Below, piece after piece: positions 37,801 to 50,069 of a stretch of 64,000 nucleotides of DNA. Position numbers and translations under genes: made by a program. Numbering within the stretch: the first letter of the stretch is position 1; each line of letters begins with the position of its first letter. Origin of the DNA: Saururus chinensis (Eukaryota > Streptophyta > Magnoliopsida > Piperales > Saururaceae); the NCBI GenBank assembly GCA_035235625.1, contig CP141146.1, positions 8,798,501-8,862,500 of the forward strand, in the 5' to 3' direction. A model generated the notes under the pieces. It made no database searches. It saw only the letters and a program-made list of their open reading frames with translations, and was not told the DNA's origin.

Positions 37801-40800
37801 CTCATCTAAAAAAAGTCATGGTTCAGAATTATAATTACTTTTATCTGCACTAAAATTATTAAGTGCAAGATCAGCCTCTTGTCACTCCACAAAAATTTTC
37901 TCATGGTTGCAACGTCTGTTGCATGCTTCCTTTCCTTCTTTTTACCTATTTCCCTCATTCATTCAGCTCATCCAACTATATGCTTAACACCCAGAAGGTC
38001 TTCAGTCAGTAAAACAGTACTAAAATGCACCAGCATATTTAATCGCTTGCAAACAAACAGAATACTGCAAAACATACATTAGGATAACAATCCAAAAGCG
38101 ACACAATCTCTGACCTAACTTCGTTTTAATGGTGTTTAATTCGTTAGCTGCTATGTCCTCAAGGTTTTAAATGATAAATATAGCTAAAGTACAATTTCAA
38201 GCAAAGAGACATTGTATAGAAAAGATAACTGAATAAAGTTTTAAATGAGAAATATGGCCAGATTACAATTTCAAGCAAAGAGACATCGTGTAGAAAAGAT
38301 AACTGAATAAAGAGAGTTCATATAGTAAAAGATGATAACTAACCCCCACATGGAGTGAAAGCTTGTCGTACTGTTCACTATACTGTGGCAGAGCTTGAAC
38401 CACCTTCTGCATATCTTTTGTTGATAATTCACCGCCACCTCTGTGTAACAATACAAGAGAAACAAACATATCAAGCTCGTTCTGCTAAAAGATGCATAAG
38501 ATTAATAGATAAAAAGAGTACAATTATTACAAAATGAAATTTAAGCTTTAAACTACTACATCAATAATTATAGAGAATCATCCCTGCAACTATCTATTAA
38601 ATAATGACATAGACAGACGTCCAGACAAGATTACTAATGCTGAAAACCAATCAGATAAAGCATAAGTTCACAACAAGCAGCACCAAGCAGGGGCTTATTT
38701 GTGTTAATCAATAATAACTGAGCGAAAAACTGCATCTTGATTTCAATGAAGCTACTTACAACCCAAACTAAGTTCCACAGTCAAAACTCTTCATGAAGCT
38801 ATACATGTTATGATGACCATGGTTTCCCATATTGGCGGCATATTCATCAATATATAGGTATTTGGTGGCATCATCTGCGTTTGATAAGGTGAAAAACAAT
38901 TTTTAGAAAATATCCATATTATCGGCAATATATTGACAATAATTTCTATATATTCCTGATACTGCAGGCTCATGATTTCTCCATTTGCATTTTGGATCCG
39001 GAGTCCTGGACTAGCGCTCCCCTCTCAATTCCAGCAGTCAGCAGCAGAACCAGCAATCACCCCAGCAGTTGGCAGCAACATTCAGGAGCGAGAAAGGTAA
39101 GTTTCTTCTTCTTCCTGGAAATTGATCTGGCTGGGTTTTTTCCCCCTAAACTGCCAGCAGTTTGAATGCTGGAAGCAGATGGCTGCTGACAACTCTTCTG
39201 TTTCTTTTCCTTCAACTGCTGGAAGCCATTCTGCTACCAGCAGTTTGAAGGCTTTATTTTTTCTTCTTTTCCTTCAACTGTCGGCAGTCTATATGCCGGC
39301 AGCAGATTGCTACCAGCACTTTGAAGGGTTTTTTCCCGTCCAACAGCCAGCAGCAGAACACTTCTGGAAGATGACTGCAGGCAGCTCTTCTTTCTTTTCT
39401 TCCCTTCAACTGATGACAGCCATTCAGCTGCTACTAGTAGTTAATCAAACCAGTTAGCAGCGGTCTGCTGCCGGCAGTTTGAAGCGTAAATGTTTGAGAT
39501 TAATATTAGTGATTCGAGATGTTAACATATAGAGGTTTAGCAGCCCATTTAAGGTTGTATGAAATAAACATTTTAGCAGGATTGATTCTGGGGTAAAGTA
39601 GATGAGATGGGCATTGATTGCACCTCAAAATAGAGAGAAACTCATTCATGGCAATATGTCCTCCAGAGGAGAAATCAGTTTTTCCATGAATGGATTCCAG
39701 GTCTATTTCAACACGGCACCGCATTTCGAGGCCATTCATGAAGCATTTGCTGGTGAACTGAGCATTTGTGTCACCAAACAAGAAACCATATAACCCATTC
39801 ATAGGAAAACTGATTTTAGGATGAAAAAGTGCATCTAAACCAAACGAAATTTTGGTTGAATCCTCCACAATTGACAAGACTGAGATCCAAGACAGCGAAC
39901 CAGGATGATGACCTTAAAAAAGCTAGATTACTTTAAAAGACAAACAATTATAGATGGACCCATTAAAACCCGTGCAACCTATTTTTCATTACTGACCCCG
40001 AGCTATGCACTTGAGCTGCTTTGTTTTTCGATACAAAGTTTCTCATCTTGTCATCTAACCGTTCAAAAACCTGGCACACAATTCATTTCACAATTAGTAC
40101 TCTCACTGAGATCACGCAACCATTTAACATTTTGAGTTCCAGTCGACACATACCTCTGCAATATGTGAATGCCGCAACTCAAGCCAGACTGGATCATGAT
40201 CTTCCAAGAGGGCTTCCTTCTTCTCTGTTACACCTCCCGGTTTTGTTATCTAAACAACCCTTATATAAGCACAAAATCAAAAGGTATACAAGATAAATTA
40301 TTTTTAGGACGTGTTTGACAGAGATAGTATACCTCGTGGACATATTTATTTCCATCCATATTCAACAAATCGTGACACATGGCATCGTAGGTCCATTCAT
40401 GAATCACAGGAGCAATCTGTAAGAGTGCCACATTAGTTACCTTAAAGGATAGGGTGAGATTGTTCAATTGAACTTCCACTGTAATAAACAGACAGAAAAA
40501 ATTTAAACCTGATCAATGGATCTGTCCACAATGAGTAGCTCACATGTTTCTGACTGGGGGAAATTAGGAATTGACTGCTTATACTTTAAAAGACAATTCC
40601 ATACAGAAGCAGCAAGCTTTGTTGCAACTAAATCACGTAATGTCGTCATTGTGGATGCATCGAAAGATGACTTGGCAGCACGATACCGCACATAAGGAAG
40701 CTCCTGGTAATATACAAAACAATGAAAATTTTAAATACATAAAAGTCAAAACCTGACGAAGCATTGGCCTTTGCTGTGTATATTGTTGGGGATACCAAAA

Positions 40801-43800
40801 CCAACCCTCCACCAAGTTATATGCTGTATCATGAAGGCCACAATTAAATAAAAAAGAGTGAACGAGAGACCTAGGATTACAGTGTTCACAAAGCAAATTT
40901 AAGAAAATTTGAAGGCATTGTTGTCCATCAGACAAATCATAGAAGAGAGCCATGAACTCAATGCAATTGTTTTAAAGGAGAACGGTATTTCTACTATAAA
41001 AAAATGGAAGTACCCAAAAACAAGGAGTCTAGTAGATGATAGCAATCCGTCTTCCCACTAATATTTCATGAGTATATACTAAAAGCAATACAAAATGTTT
41101 GAATTGAATAGAAAGGAGAAACTTTTAAAAACTACATTAAATGAATCGGGAGGTATGTAGCATTCGGGTGGTGCTGGTAACCCTACACCGAATTTTAAAA
41201 TAAAAAAGAATATAAATTATGCATATCAAGTAGGAACATGACTCATTCAACTCTCGCTGTTGGATGAATCAGTTTGTTAATGGGTAACTATACACAAATT
41301 TGCCACGTACTTTTATGTGGGTCAGGGAAGGGTCAAGAGACCCATAGAGCTAAAAAGTGCACCCCAGTGATATGTGGGTCACCTTACTCTACCCTTCACA
41401 ATTTGACAGGTTGAACCAGTCCATACACATGCAAGATCATATTTAGAGGGTGCCGTGTTCTATAGCCTATTCCAGGCTTCTAGCCCAGGTGGACCTCAGT
41501 AAGGCCCACAGATAGAGAGGGTGCTGGCGATGTAGGAAACAGAAAATACATAAGGTATGGCATTCATTGTGGGCCCCATGAAATCAGTACTTGGGTAATT
41601 TCCTTCAGAATCAGGACCTGCAATGCCATGTGTCACATATTCAATCTCCCATGAATGTGGCACATTCTTCATTGATCGAGCTAGATCTTTTCAATTATGT
41701 GTATGGCAATTTAAAAAAAAAAATTGAAAATGAAAAACGCCTCAGCATGTCAATAAAAAAATGCTCGAAAGCCAGTTTACATCATCTCAAGTCTCGGTGA
41801 AGACAAAGAAACCGTGATCTCACGATATTGCGAACCATGGTTGCTATGCATCTTGCAAGGATGGAGGTTACACAAGTAAAAAGGTGAAAGAAACAGAGAA
41901 GATGAAAAAAAAAATTGTTTCCTTCACTTTATATTTGTGGATAGCATCACATATATATCAAACCTTTGAATACAGGAAAAAATAAAAGAATCAAAACAAA
42001 CTACTACCTATACAAGTAAAGATTTATACAAAGTTCAGCACTGTCCAAGGATAATAGAATTGAGCATTACAAAGATGCTAACCATTATGACTAACATCTT
42101 AAGGTGCTGAGTCCATACCCTTAATGAAGCAAAAACGGTGGCTACACGGCTACCCATTGTGTTTATACAAGCATCATACTTGCGAGAGCTTTCAACATTT
42201 TCTCCAAAAAGTTCCTCCATAGCTCTCTCATGGTCAGTGATAAAACCCTGTTTACGAGTATTAGTACAGTAGAAACCATGCTAAAAAAACAAAAATGACT
42301 ACCACAGCTATTTCTAAAATCCCTCGAATCACAACTCATTGCCATCTGAACCCAAGAATGACTACAACCACTAGTTTTAAAGATCTCAAAAGAAAATTCC
42401 TAGGTACCATCAAATGCTTTGGAAAACAAAACTGCATACCTGACTATCAATAGCAAAATACTCCAAATTCATCTGCAAACACCCAAAATCATCATATAAT
42501 TCAAATCCTTCACAGCCAAAAGGTTAAAGGAAAAAATGACGCTATTATAAATGTTGTAATATAGTCAGAACATTCTCAAAAGTAAGTTCAAAACTCATCA
42601 TCTACGGCAGTCAACCTCTTTAAGTGCACCAATCCGAGGCAGCACACTTGTATCTTTCTTAATGTGAGCAACCAAGTCTTTTGGAATAGGTGAGCTGAAG
42701 AATATGTATGCCCTGAAAGAGAATCGACATCATAATAAAGGCAACCAAAAGTAACTTATCTCAGAAATTCCAAGGACAAAGTCGTGTACAGAAACACCCT
42801 TAAAGAAACTTGATGCTACAACAATATATTGAGCAAGATTTTACAAGGATTATCCACATACTTTTTGTACAGCGGACATCTTCCTGACATGTCGGAGAGA
42901 AACATCACAACACTGTACGTAACAAAGAAATAGTTATTATTGCTATATCAATAAAGAAAAAAAAATTACACAAGTAATTTAAAAACAACAAAGCAGACAT
43001 ATAAACTAAATTTCATAGTACACACTTTTCTTTGGAGGGCTGAATAAAGTATATAGCATCCATAGAGGGTAAAGGTTGCCTTCTCTTAAACAAGTCTTCC
43101 ACCACTATAAAAAACAAAAAAAATTCACCGTGAGGTTCAGAAAAGGAATAAAATAAAAGATCATTTACATACAAACACATAAGAAAAATAAAGAAAATAA
43201 TACAGAGACATTGCTATAAACAAAATGCTAATCAGGATAAAATAGCAAGATTATCTATTTAATATTTTGCTGCAGTACATTGCCTAAAAGTTAAAACATG
43301 GACTACAAGATAAAAACTTCTTTTGAAAGAAAGATAATACATTGCTGCCTACAGTCTATCAATATTTTGTTCATCTAGTCTATGGTTTGCCATCTCGAAT
43401 CTTCATGAGAACTTAGAAGGCCAAAAAAAAGAGAGATCTTGGCAAAATCCAAAAACAATTGGAAATCTCTGTCTCATAATCACATATAGCAAACTATGCA
43501 TCTATACATGTTTAACACCTAATGTAACGTCAAATGCAAACTAAAATTACAATTCTGACAAATATACACATGCCACTTTTTATGTACTGTAATGCATATG
43601 TTCATAGATGTATGAATTGCACCGACATATGAGAATATAACTGCGGACACCTATAGAGATACTAATTGTAAATTAAAAAAACCTTCAAGAAAATCAATAA
43701 CGTGGTTAGGGAGAAAGTGTAGAGGATCAAAGTCAAGATCATCTCCTTGGATATCTGTCTTGCCAAAGTGGAAAAACAAAGATCGCTCTTCATATGGTCG

Positions 43801-46318
43801 TACCTCAATTCTTAACTAAAAGCATTTCACAGTAAGTCACTTCAGAAGCTGATCAATCTTTCTTTTAATCCTCTCTGTTCACCCAGCAACAAGGTGTCCT
43901 GTTGGGCTGATTCATTAAAAAAAAAATTGTAGCCTTTCCATGATAATACTCCCCTCCATCCCGTAAAGTTTGCCTGGATCTGACAATGGTTGTTTTTTAC
44001 CTCTCTCCTTTTAATGGCACATGTGATTCACATCCAATCCAACTCCATGTAACTCAAAAATGCCCTTCATATTTTTCTGAATCTACCTGACTACCCTTGA
44101 CTTTTCTGATGAGCTGATAGCAGCAAGTGTAATAAATTCGTGAAAGATAAAGGGAAGTCATAGCGAAGAAATTGCAACGAACCCGAAGCCTCTTCATAAA
44201 TGCCTCTTAGGGTTTAATGTGTGTAGGAAATTTACAAAGGTTAGCCTCCTTGTGTTACATGAGAGGCTTGTGAGAAGCTCATAGAGGATTTTTAGGGCCA
44301 AATTAGACAACTTTTGTAGAACAATTTTTTTAACAAAAGGACAATTACAGCAGGGTGGAGGGGGTTTACCATATAGTAAGTATGATTTATAAATTCAAGA
44401 CATGCCCATCACCAAAACATTGGGTGAGAAAGAAAACAAAATTTTGGAATTTAACAAGGATCAAAGACCATAAATAAAGATGATAAGAACATCAACTTAG
44501 TAAAGAAAAAACAGGATAAGATAGGAACAACAGTTATGATTACTTTAGGACACCTAAATTAAGTTGCTAATTTTCTCTACTTGTGCTTGATTTATTCATC
44601 ATGTCTTATTATTATTCTAGTGACCACGAGGATTTAGATTCTAAATTCTTATTGGAAAAGCCATTGAATGGGGTAAAAAAATAAGAAATTAGAGAAAATT
44701 GTCAAGGCTAATGAAGAGACAATTAAATTAATTTCTTTTGAAAATTTCCAATTGCTGAAGATAAGGAATCATTAGAAAAAGAGGTTCAAAATTTGATGTG
44801 TGAAATTAAGAAAAGAAAGAAATCTAGGTTTTTAGAGGTTAATTTCTTACATGAAACACCTTCCTCCGTAATATCAGCCATCTTGCAAGAGTAAGACATA
44901 ACTTTCACAGTAAATTTGTCCATAATGAGAACCTATTCAAAGACAATCAATTACACACCTGATTATATAATATCATGAAATCCACCAGTCAAACAGGTAT
45001 CCTAATTAAAACATTAAGAGGAGAAGTCACAATTTCAGAATTGTATCTTAAACCATTTCATGTAAAGCCTTATATGATGATCCCCATAAGATGATAGCAG
45101 TACCTTCCAAGTTGATTTTGAGTCTCCTACTCTAGTTGATCGAAGCATCTCGAGCAACAACCCTGCAGTAACATAGAGAACAGAAAAAAGAAATGAATGA
45201 AGAAGATACAACTATTGAAGTAAAAGGATCCTCCAAAAATGTTTCCCTACAAACAGAACAACATAAGAAATAAATGGAATGAAGCATGGTGCTCTAAAAA
45301 AAATGCACTTACTTAAGCATGGAATAATGATGAAAAGGAACCTTGAATGCTACTTGCGCTATTGCATAAGGAAGTGGAAAGTGTCCAAATATGCAATGCT
45401 AGTATGCTCAGTTACAAAAATAAGTAACTACTGAACTTTCCAAGTAACTTATTGCCTACATTCTTCACTAAAGGTGCTGATATGACCATCATTTACAATA
45501 TCTAATTCTGCCTATTTGTGTGGTTTGCATAATGTCATCAACTCCAGCCATAGCAATTAATTCAAATCTTTCTGTCTCCTAGGCAGCTGATATGTCCATC
45601 ATTTACAATATCTAAATTTGCATATCTGTGTGGTTTGCATAATGTTATCCACTCCAGTCACAGCGATTAATTCAAATTTCTCTCTCCAATGAACAGTCCT
45701 AGGCAGCTGATATGACCATCATTTACAATATCTAGTTCTGCCTATCCGTGTGGTTTGCATAATGTCATAAACTCCAATAGTAGCGATTAATCCAAATATT
45801 TCTTCTCTCCAATGAACAGTCTTAGGCAGCTTTGACGTTCTATATTCTCTTAGGCAACAGAAGTACAAATTACGCAGCAGAGTGCTAACATTCCATAATT
45901 GATTTAACGCATACACAAAGCTCATTTGACTATCGAATAAAATCCAACAAATGAATACATATGGACCGAAATTTTCACCACAGAAAAAAATAAACGCCTC
46001 ATTAAGTATCCACCACAAAGTCGACAAAAAACAAATGGGAAGTTCAATTCGCATTTAAATCATGTTCATCACACCCGGAATAATTACGAACCTCAAACTC
46101 CCACCCAAAAAAGCGTCAACGGTAGCATTTTCAAAAGAAAGAGAAATAGGCAACTCAAATCACGACATACACAAATAAATGAAACATCCGCATCAGAAGA
46201 AACAGAGAAAATACGCGAGCAGAAGGGATTGAACAGCTGAGAACAGAAACGTACGCTCGCGGCTAATCTGCCGGAAGGTCTTGTAGTCCCCTCCATTCGA
46301 CGAGTCGCTGTCCGACAT
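34877..46318 (-). CDS. KEU: KEULE-type Sec1/Munc18 (SM) protein
   Basis: Regulates SNARE-driven vesicle fusion; Arabidopsis KEULE binds the syntaxin KNOLLE in cytokinesis. 21 exons, minus strand: 46318-46255, 45162-45104, 44932-44851, 43104-43026, 42912-42862, 42712-42616, 42472-42440, 42247-42119, 40703-40509, 40416-40333, 40249-40154, 40070-39997, 38440-38344, 36964-36839, 36740-36645, 36524-36408, 36284-36207, 36110-35908, 35747-35657, 35549-35460, 34930-34877. All introns are GT-AG and phases close to 664 aa, near the known 666 aa. Diagnostic blocks: [20 protein letters not shown] and [10 protein letters not shown] early, [36 protein letters not shown], then [52 protein letters not shown] and [14 protein letters not shown]. 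Exon 3 is taken to the GTAAG donor at 44850 because that restores EEGVSLVEDLF; exon 12 uses GTCAGT so that phase 2 meets exon 13. Residue 380 is Gly where the family usually has Glu (HVE). Rice-like wording suggests a monocot host. Confidence 0.96.
37684..37800 (+). repeat. Possible SINE in a KEULE intron
   Basis: GGGGTTCATCTCCCC resembles a pol III B box and the stretch ends in AAAAAATAAAAAAG. The A box is not convincing. Confidence 0.25.
38165..38312. repeat. Tandem duplication of 74 bp in KEULE intron 13
   Basis: Two adjacent 74-base copies (38165-38238, 38239-38312) share TTTTAAATGA.AAATAT and ACAATTTCAAGCAAAGAGAC, differing at a few sites. Confidence 0.85.
39000..39490. repeat. CAG/CTG-rich degenerate repeat in KEULE intron 12
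   Basis: Repeated (C/G)CAGCAG and CTGCTGG/CAGTTTGAAG strings alternate with TTCTTCTTTTCCTTCAACTG at roughly 80-90-base spacing. It gives a chance open frame on the plus strand (39122-39457). The origin is unclear; it is probably an inserted repeat. Confidence 0.6.
40734..40953 (-). other. Coding-like open stretch in KEULE intron 8
   Basis: In the KEULE orientation this intron segment reads open for over 70 codons ([19 protein letters not shown] near its end). It has no recognisable family, and joining it to the KEULE exons is not needed for the known protein. Confidence 0.3.
43683..43822 (-). other. Exon-like segment in KEULE intron 3
   Basis: Read in the KEULE orientation it begins after TTTTAG and ends GAAG|GTTTTT. 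In one frame it encodes about 45 residues with a natural composition ([38 protein letters not shown]). The phase does not fit insertion between KEULE exons 3 and 4 without a stop. It looks like an exon of another gene captured by this intron; I do not recognise the source. Confidence 0.45.
45476..45830. repeat. Three tandem copies of a 110-120 bp unit in KEULE intron 1
   Basis: Copies start with GCTGATATG(A/T)CCATCATTTAC at 45476, 45586 and 45706. Each includes GTGTGGTTTGCATAATGT and ends in AGGCAGC. The antisense frame 45719-46054 lies across it. Confidence 0.88.
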
Positions 46319-46620
46319 GATCCCGCCCTCCCTTCCCCTCGCCTCCTAGGGCTTTGCAGGGCTCTGCCCCCTCTTTGCCAAGCAGAATCGGCCTATCGGC
46401 GGTGGCGGTTTGGATCTTCCGAAGGTCCGTCCGGCTTCGTCTTCCTGTTTTGCGCGTGGGGGAAATGGAAAGCAGCCTCCCCTGTCTTCGTCAGGCGTCA
46501 ACAAATCCCTTTCTGGTTTATGAAATGACGAGAATGGCCCTCGGGGTGGAGCTGGGCGGGATCGGAAGGCGCGATGAAGGCTGCGCTGCGGGAAGGTTCG
46601 GAAGACGGTGACGCGGGTTT
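46319..46620 (-). promoter_or_regulatory. GC-rich 5' flank of KEULE
   Basis: A GC-rich island directly upstream of the KEULE ATG in otherwise AT-rich DNA; the probable 5' UTR and promoter. No individual elements are called. Confidence 0.45.
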
Positions 46621-46947
46621 TTTTACCAGACCGGTCCGAGTCGCGCGCGGGTCAAAAAAATGGACCGTTGGTGGCATTTATAGTTCGTCATTTGTGGTTA
46701 ACCGTTAAGCTTCTTTTGTTACGAAAATGAGGCATGAACATCAATGCGTAAGCCAAATTTGTTAACATTTTTTATTGAGTTCCACATGTTTCAGATGGGT
46801 GCTGAGTTACTGAACAGAGATTGCTAAAAATGTGTAAATATGATTTTTTTCTTCTTGTTTTATGGCAAATAACTTACCTGGATGAGGTTGATCTATTAGA
46901 ATTTCATATGAGTAGTTATACAACCTAAAAAGTTTATTAGTTTAATA

Positions 46948-47150
46948 TTCTCTTTGTCTTAAATCAATTACCTTTAGTTGGCAAGAACAATTATTCTATA
47001 TTTATAGCTCTATTATGTTTGTTTTATGTGATTGTACTTAAATAAGATGATCACAAGCTTATTTTTCTTTCTCTTAAACGTGTTCAGCATTCAATAAAAA
47101 TTACTATTTTTTTAAATACAATTATTATTATATGATAGAGGGAGTACAAT
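46948..47150. repeat. MITE-like element
   Basis: Left TATTCTCTTTGTCTTAAATCAATTA and right AATTATTATTATATGATAGAGGGAGTA are inverted. The interior TTCAATAAAAATTACTATTTTTTTAAATA is shared with the element at 13014. Confidence 0.55.
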
Positions 47151-48047
47151 AGATATGAAAAAGGAGGACAATATTACACAAGAATACAAATTTGAAAGGC
47201 ACATTTATCATCTTTTCTCCTCGCAGTTATATCTACATGTTAAACATTGAGAGATGCTTGTACATGTGGAGTAGGGGATGTTGAGATATAAATATTATAA
47301 TAACACTTTATTAATAACTTAAGCTCATAGTATTAAAGCTAAGTTATTGAGTTTGAAACTCGTAGGGAGTAATTTTTCCCATTTGTATTTTGGGGCACAT
47401 TTCCCAAAGTCTTAGTTTTATACCGAGTGAAGTGTGCTATTTTTTGTTATTTATGTTATAGGGAACATTTGTCCTCCCCTTATTATCTTCACTTACTAAG
47501 CTTTAATGAATATTTGCAGGTGATGTAGGAATCTTGAGGTCTAAAATCTAATGGTTTGTTTCCTAAAGGGATAAGTTATTGGGAAACAATTATAATTTAA
47601 TACCTTTGGCCCCACACATATTGAACTTGCAAGGCTCACTTTTGTATATTAAGAAGAGTTCCTTTAATGGTTATGTGTATTCCACAAATTTGCTAGGGGT
47701 TAAATGTAATTTATATTTGTTTAAAAGCAGAACAAGACCCACTTGTAGATTCCAACTAGAAATTAACGCTTATCTAGGTTGTTTCATTCTAGTATGAGAA
47801 ATTGGTGACCAGGCTTATCCACCACTTTGCACAAAAACAAAAACAAAACACATAGAAAAAAAGAAGGAGAGGAGGAGGTAGAGGTAGAAGAGGAGAACCG
47901 GGAGGAGGTTGGTGACTCATCTAGTCAAATTCAATTGAACCGACTTGACTAGCAAAACAGGTTGGTGATCAGCTTTTAAAACACTGCGACAGTACTTTCC
48001 CTTAATATCTCCCCACTCATACATACTCTAATGTGAGATTCAAATAT

Positions 48048-48310
48048 TCCCTCCATCCATGTTATTAGTTCCATTTGAAAAAATATTATTCCCTCCGTCT
48101 TATATTAATAATTATATTTTAAAAAAAGTGACTTTTATTGAATAGTAAAATTCAGATTTAATAAAAAAAAATTAAGTTTATGATACTTTTTTTTAAGTAC
48201 CTAATTATTTAAATTTAACAAAATAAAATTATTAATATGAAACAAATTATTTTGTTAAATAGAGTTATTAATTTAAGATAGAGAGAATAATTTTTATTAA
48301 ATAATAAGAC
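48048..48310. repeat. Overlapping MITE-like copies
   Basis: ATTCCCTCCATCCATGTTATTAG, then a second start ATTCCCTCCGTCTTATATTAATAA, and right ends ATTATTAATATGAAAC and AGTTATTAATTTAAGATAGAGAGAA. This suggests one copy inserted beside or into another. Confidence 0.55.
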
Positions 48311-49474
48311 TTACAACTAAGAGAATAAAAAAATATATTTTTATATATTTTGAAGTATCTAATCACTTAAATTGAGCCAAATGAAACTATTAACATGTGA
48401 CAGAGAAAATGCATAAGAAGGGGTTCATATTTTCAATAGTTGCTGCCTTTATGCATGGCCATGTATAGGTGGGGAGATTTGGGAGGAAAACAATGTGCAG
48501 ACTATAATGTTATTCATAACCTTTCTATATTCATTACTGTTTTGTATGTTTTTTCAGAACATATAGACTATTTATGGAATCATTTGCTCATTTGTCAATA
48601 GTTTATGAGCTTTCCATATTGGGACCCCTTAGTATGAGCTTGGTGCACACAGTGCATAAGGCCGTGTTTATTGTCTGGCATGACTTATTTTCATAACCAA
48701 CGCTAATGACTAATAATAAAAAACTGTCACATCACTATAAAAATGATGAGAAAAAAAAATTAAGAAACTGGATCCAACAGCTCCTAAGGTTTCCCCCTCC
48801 CAATTCCCATTGTCTACTGGTTTTACATTATGGTCATAATAAGAGGTCATAAAAATATTTTTCTAAGGGATAATATTGAGGTAAGGTGATTCTAGGCCCC
48901 GCTTGATGGCTCAACAGGTTTAGTTCACAATTTAGCTCAACCTGTTTTTGTTATTGTTAGGACATACCACATATGAATATGATCTGATGGTCATTCTTTG
49001 CAGCAGACCTTTGACGCTAATTTAGCTTTTTATTGAATTGGCCCAAATGGTGGCTTCTAGAACTGCCTACTATGGAACATTCATTGAATGAGAGAACTTT
49101 TATGAGACTACGCCACAGCCATAATAGCCTGAAGACAAAGTATTCCAGCTAGCCTCTCCAATGGTGTGCACAATCTATATGCAAATGTAACAATAAAAGT
49201 GAAAATGATATCAATATTCTACTTATGAAGAAGAGTTAATTAGATTTGAATTAAGATTAAGAGAATCTTTTAGTTGTATATAAATGGCAACACTTGGAAT
49301 ATGACATGAACCAAACCACTTCATTTAACTGCTGGGTAGAAAGCTTGAAAAGTCTTCACGTTGGATGGTAAACTTCAAGGCTTCTATTCCTAAAATGAAG
49401 TGCTAAGTTGAAAGCAGTCTGCGTTGCAATCCTTGAACTTTCTAAATTGTTTTTATCTCGTAAGAAATAGGGCA

Positions 49475-49720
49475 TTAAATGTAAAGGGAGCAATCTTCAA
49501 TTGATCCCAGCCTGGTTTCTGCAGGCCCTTCACATCTAAGTTGAAAGACTGCAGGAGACATTGACAATTCAATCTTCTCTGCTCCTTCAATTACAGCTGC
49601 ACCAATTGAAAAGCTAGTATTCTTCCAAAATCTCTGCCGCTGACTTGCAAAACCTCCTAGAAGGAGTGTGACAAAGCACCGAAGGAAATTTCCTGCGGTC
49701 AAATTGGTGTACAGGTATTT
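49475..49720 (-). other. Unidentified exon-like open frame
   Basis: Minus-strand frame preceded by ACCGCAG. It reads GNFLRCFVTLLLGGFASQRQ, then FWKNTSFSIGAAVIEGAEKI, and ends at a TAA at 49475. Composition is protein-like, but no family is recognised and no partner exons were found. It may be a terminal exon of a lost gene or chance. Confidence 0.3.
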
Positions 49721-50069
49721 CTTTCAAAGAAATATGTCGGCAAAACTTAAGGTGGAAGGCTTTAAAATCATCAGTTTGTAAGTTTCATGTTTCCACCACC
49801 ATAGCATCAAGAACAGTAGTATACTTTCATATTCCAGGTCCTTGCCCAACCATTGCACCTTCAAGATGTGCCATGATCTTGCTCGTGAGAGTTATTCATG
49901 AATTTACTACGACAGAGCAAACTTTGACTCCCACAAATTTCAAAACATTACAACTTGAGATGGATTTTTTTTCAAATTGGAATCCAGCTCTAGATAAGGA
50001 AATTGAGGATACATACTAGGCTTGTAATATTGCCTTCAATCGACATACCTGCCTTTCTTCTTTCTATGT

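Larger units (their letters stand above)
47151..50040. other. Gene-poor interval
   Basis: No complete gene. It contains tandem MITE-like copies at 48048-48310 and one exon-like open stretch at 49475-49720. Confidence 0.4.

Noticed and set aside
38560..38600. Possible micro-exon TTGCAGG between KEULE exons 12 and 13
   Set aside because: No GT donor and an in-frame stop follow; extending exon 12 to the GTCAGT donor closes the phase instead.
39506..39877. 123-residue minus-strand frame in KEULE intron 12
   Set aside because: Natural-looking but no family recognised and not needed for KEULE; kept out of the gene list.
44860..44932. Shorter KEULE exon 3 ending at GAAG|GTGTTT
   Set aside because: It would delete the conserved GVSL residues; the GTAAG donor nine bases on restores the family sequence and phase.
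45719..46054. 111-residue minus-strand frame
   Set aside because: Runs through the triplicated repeat of KEULE intron 1.
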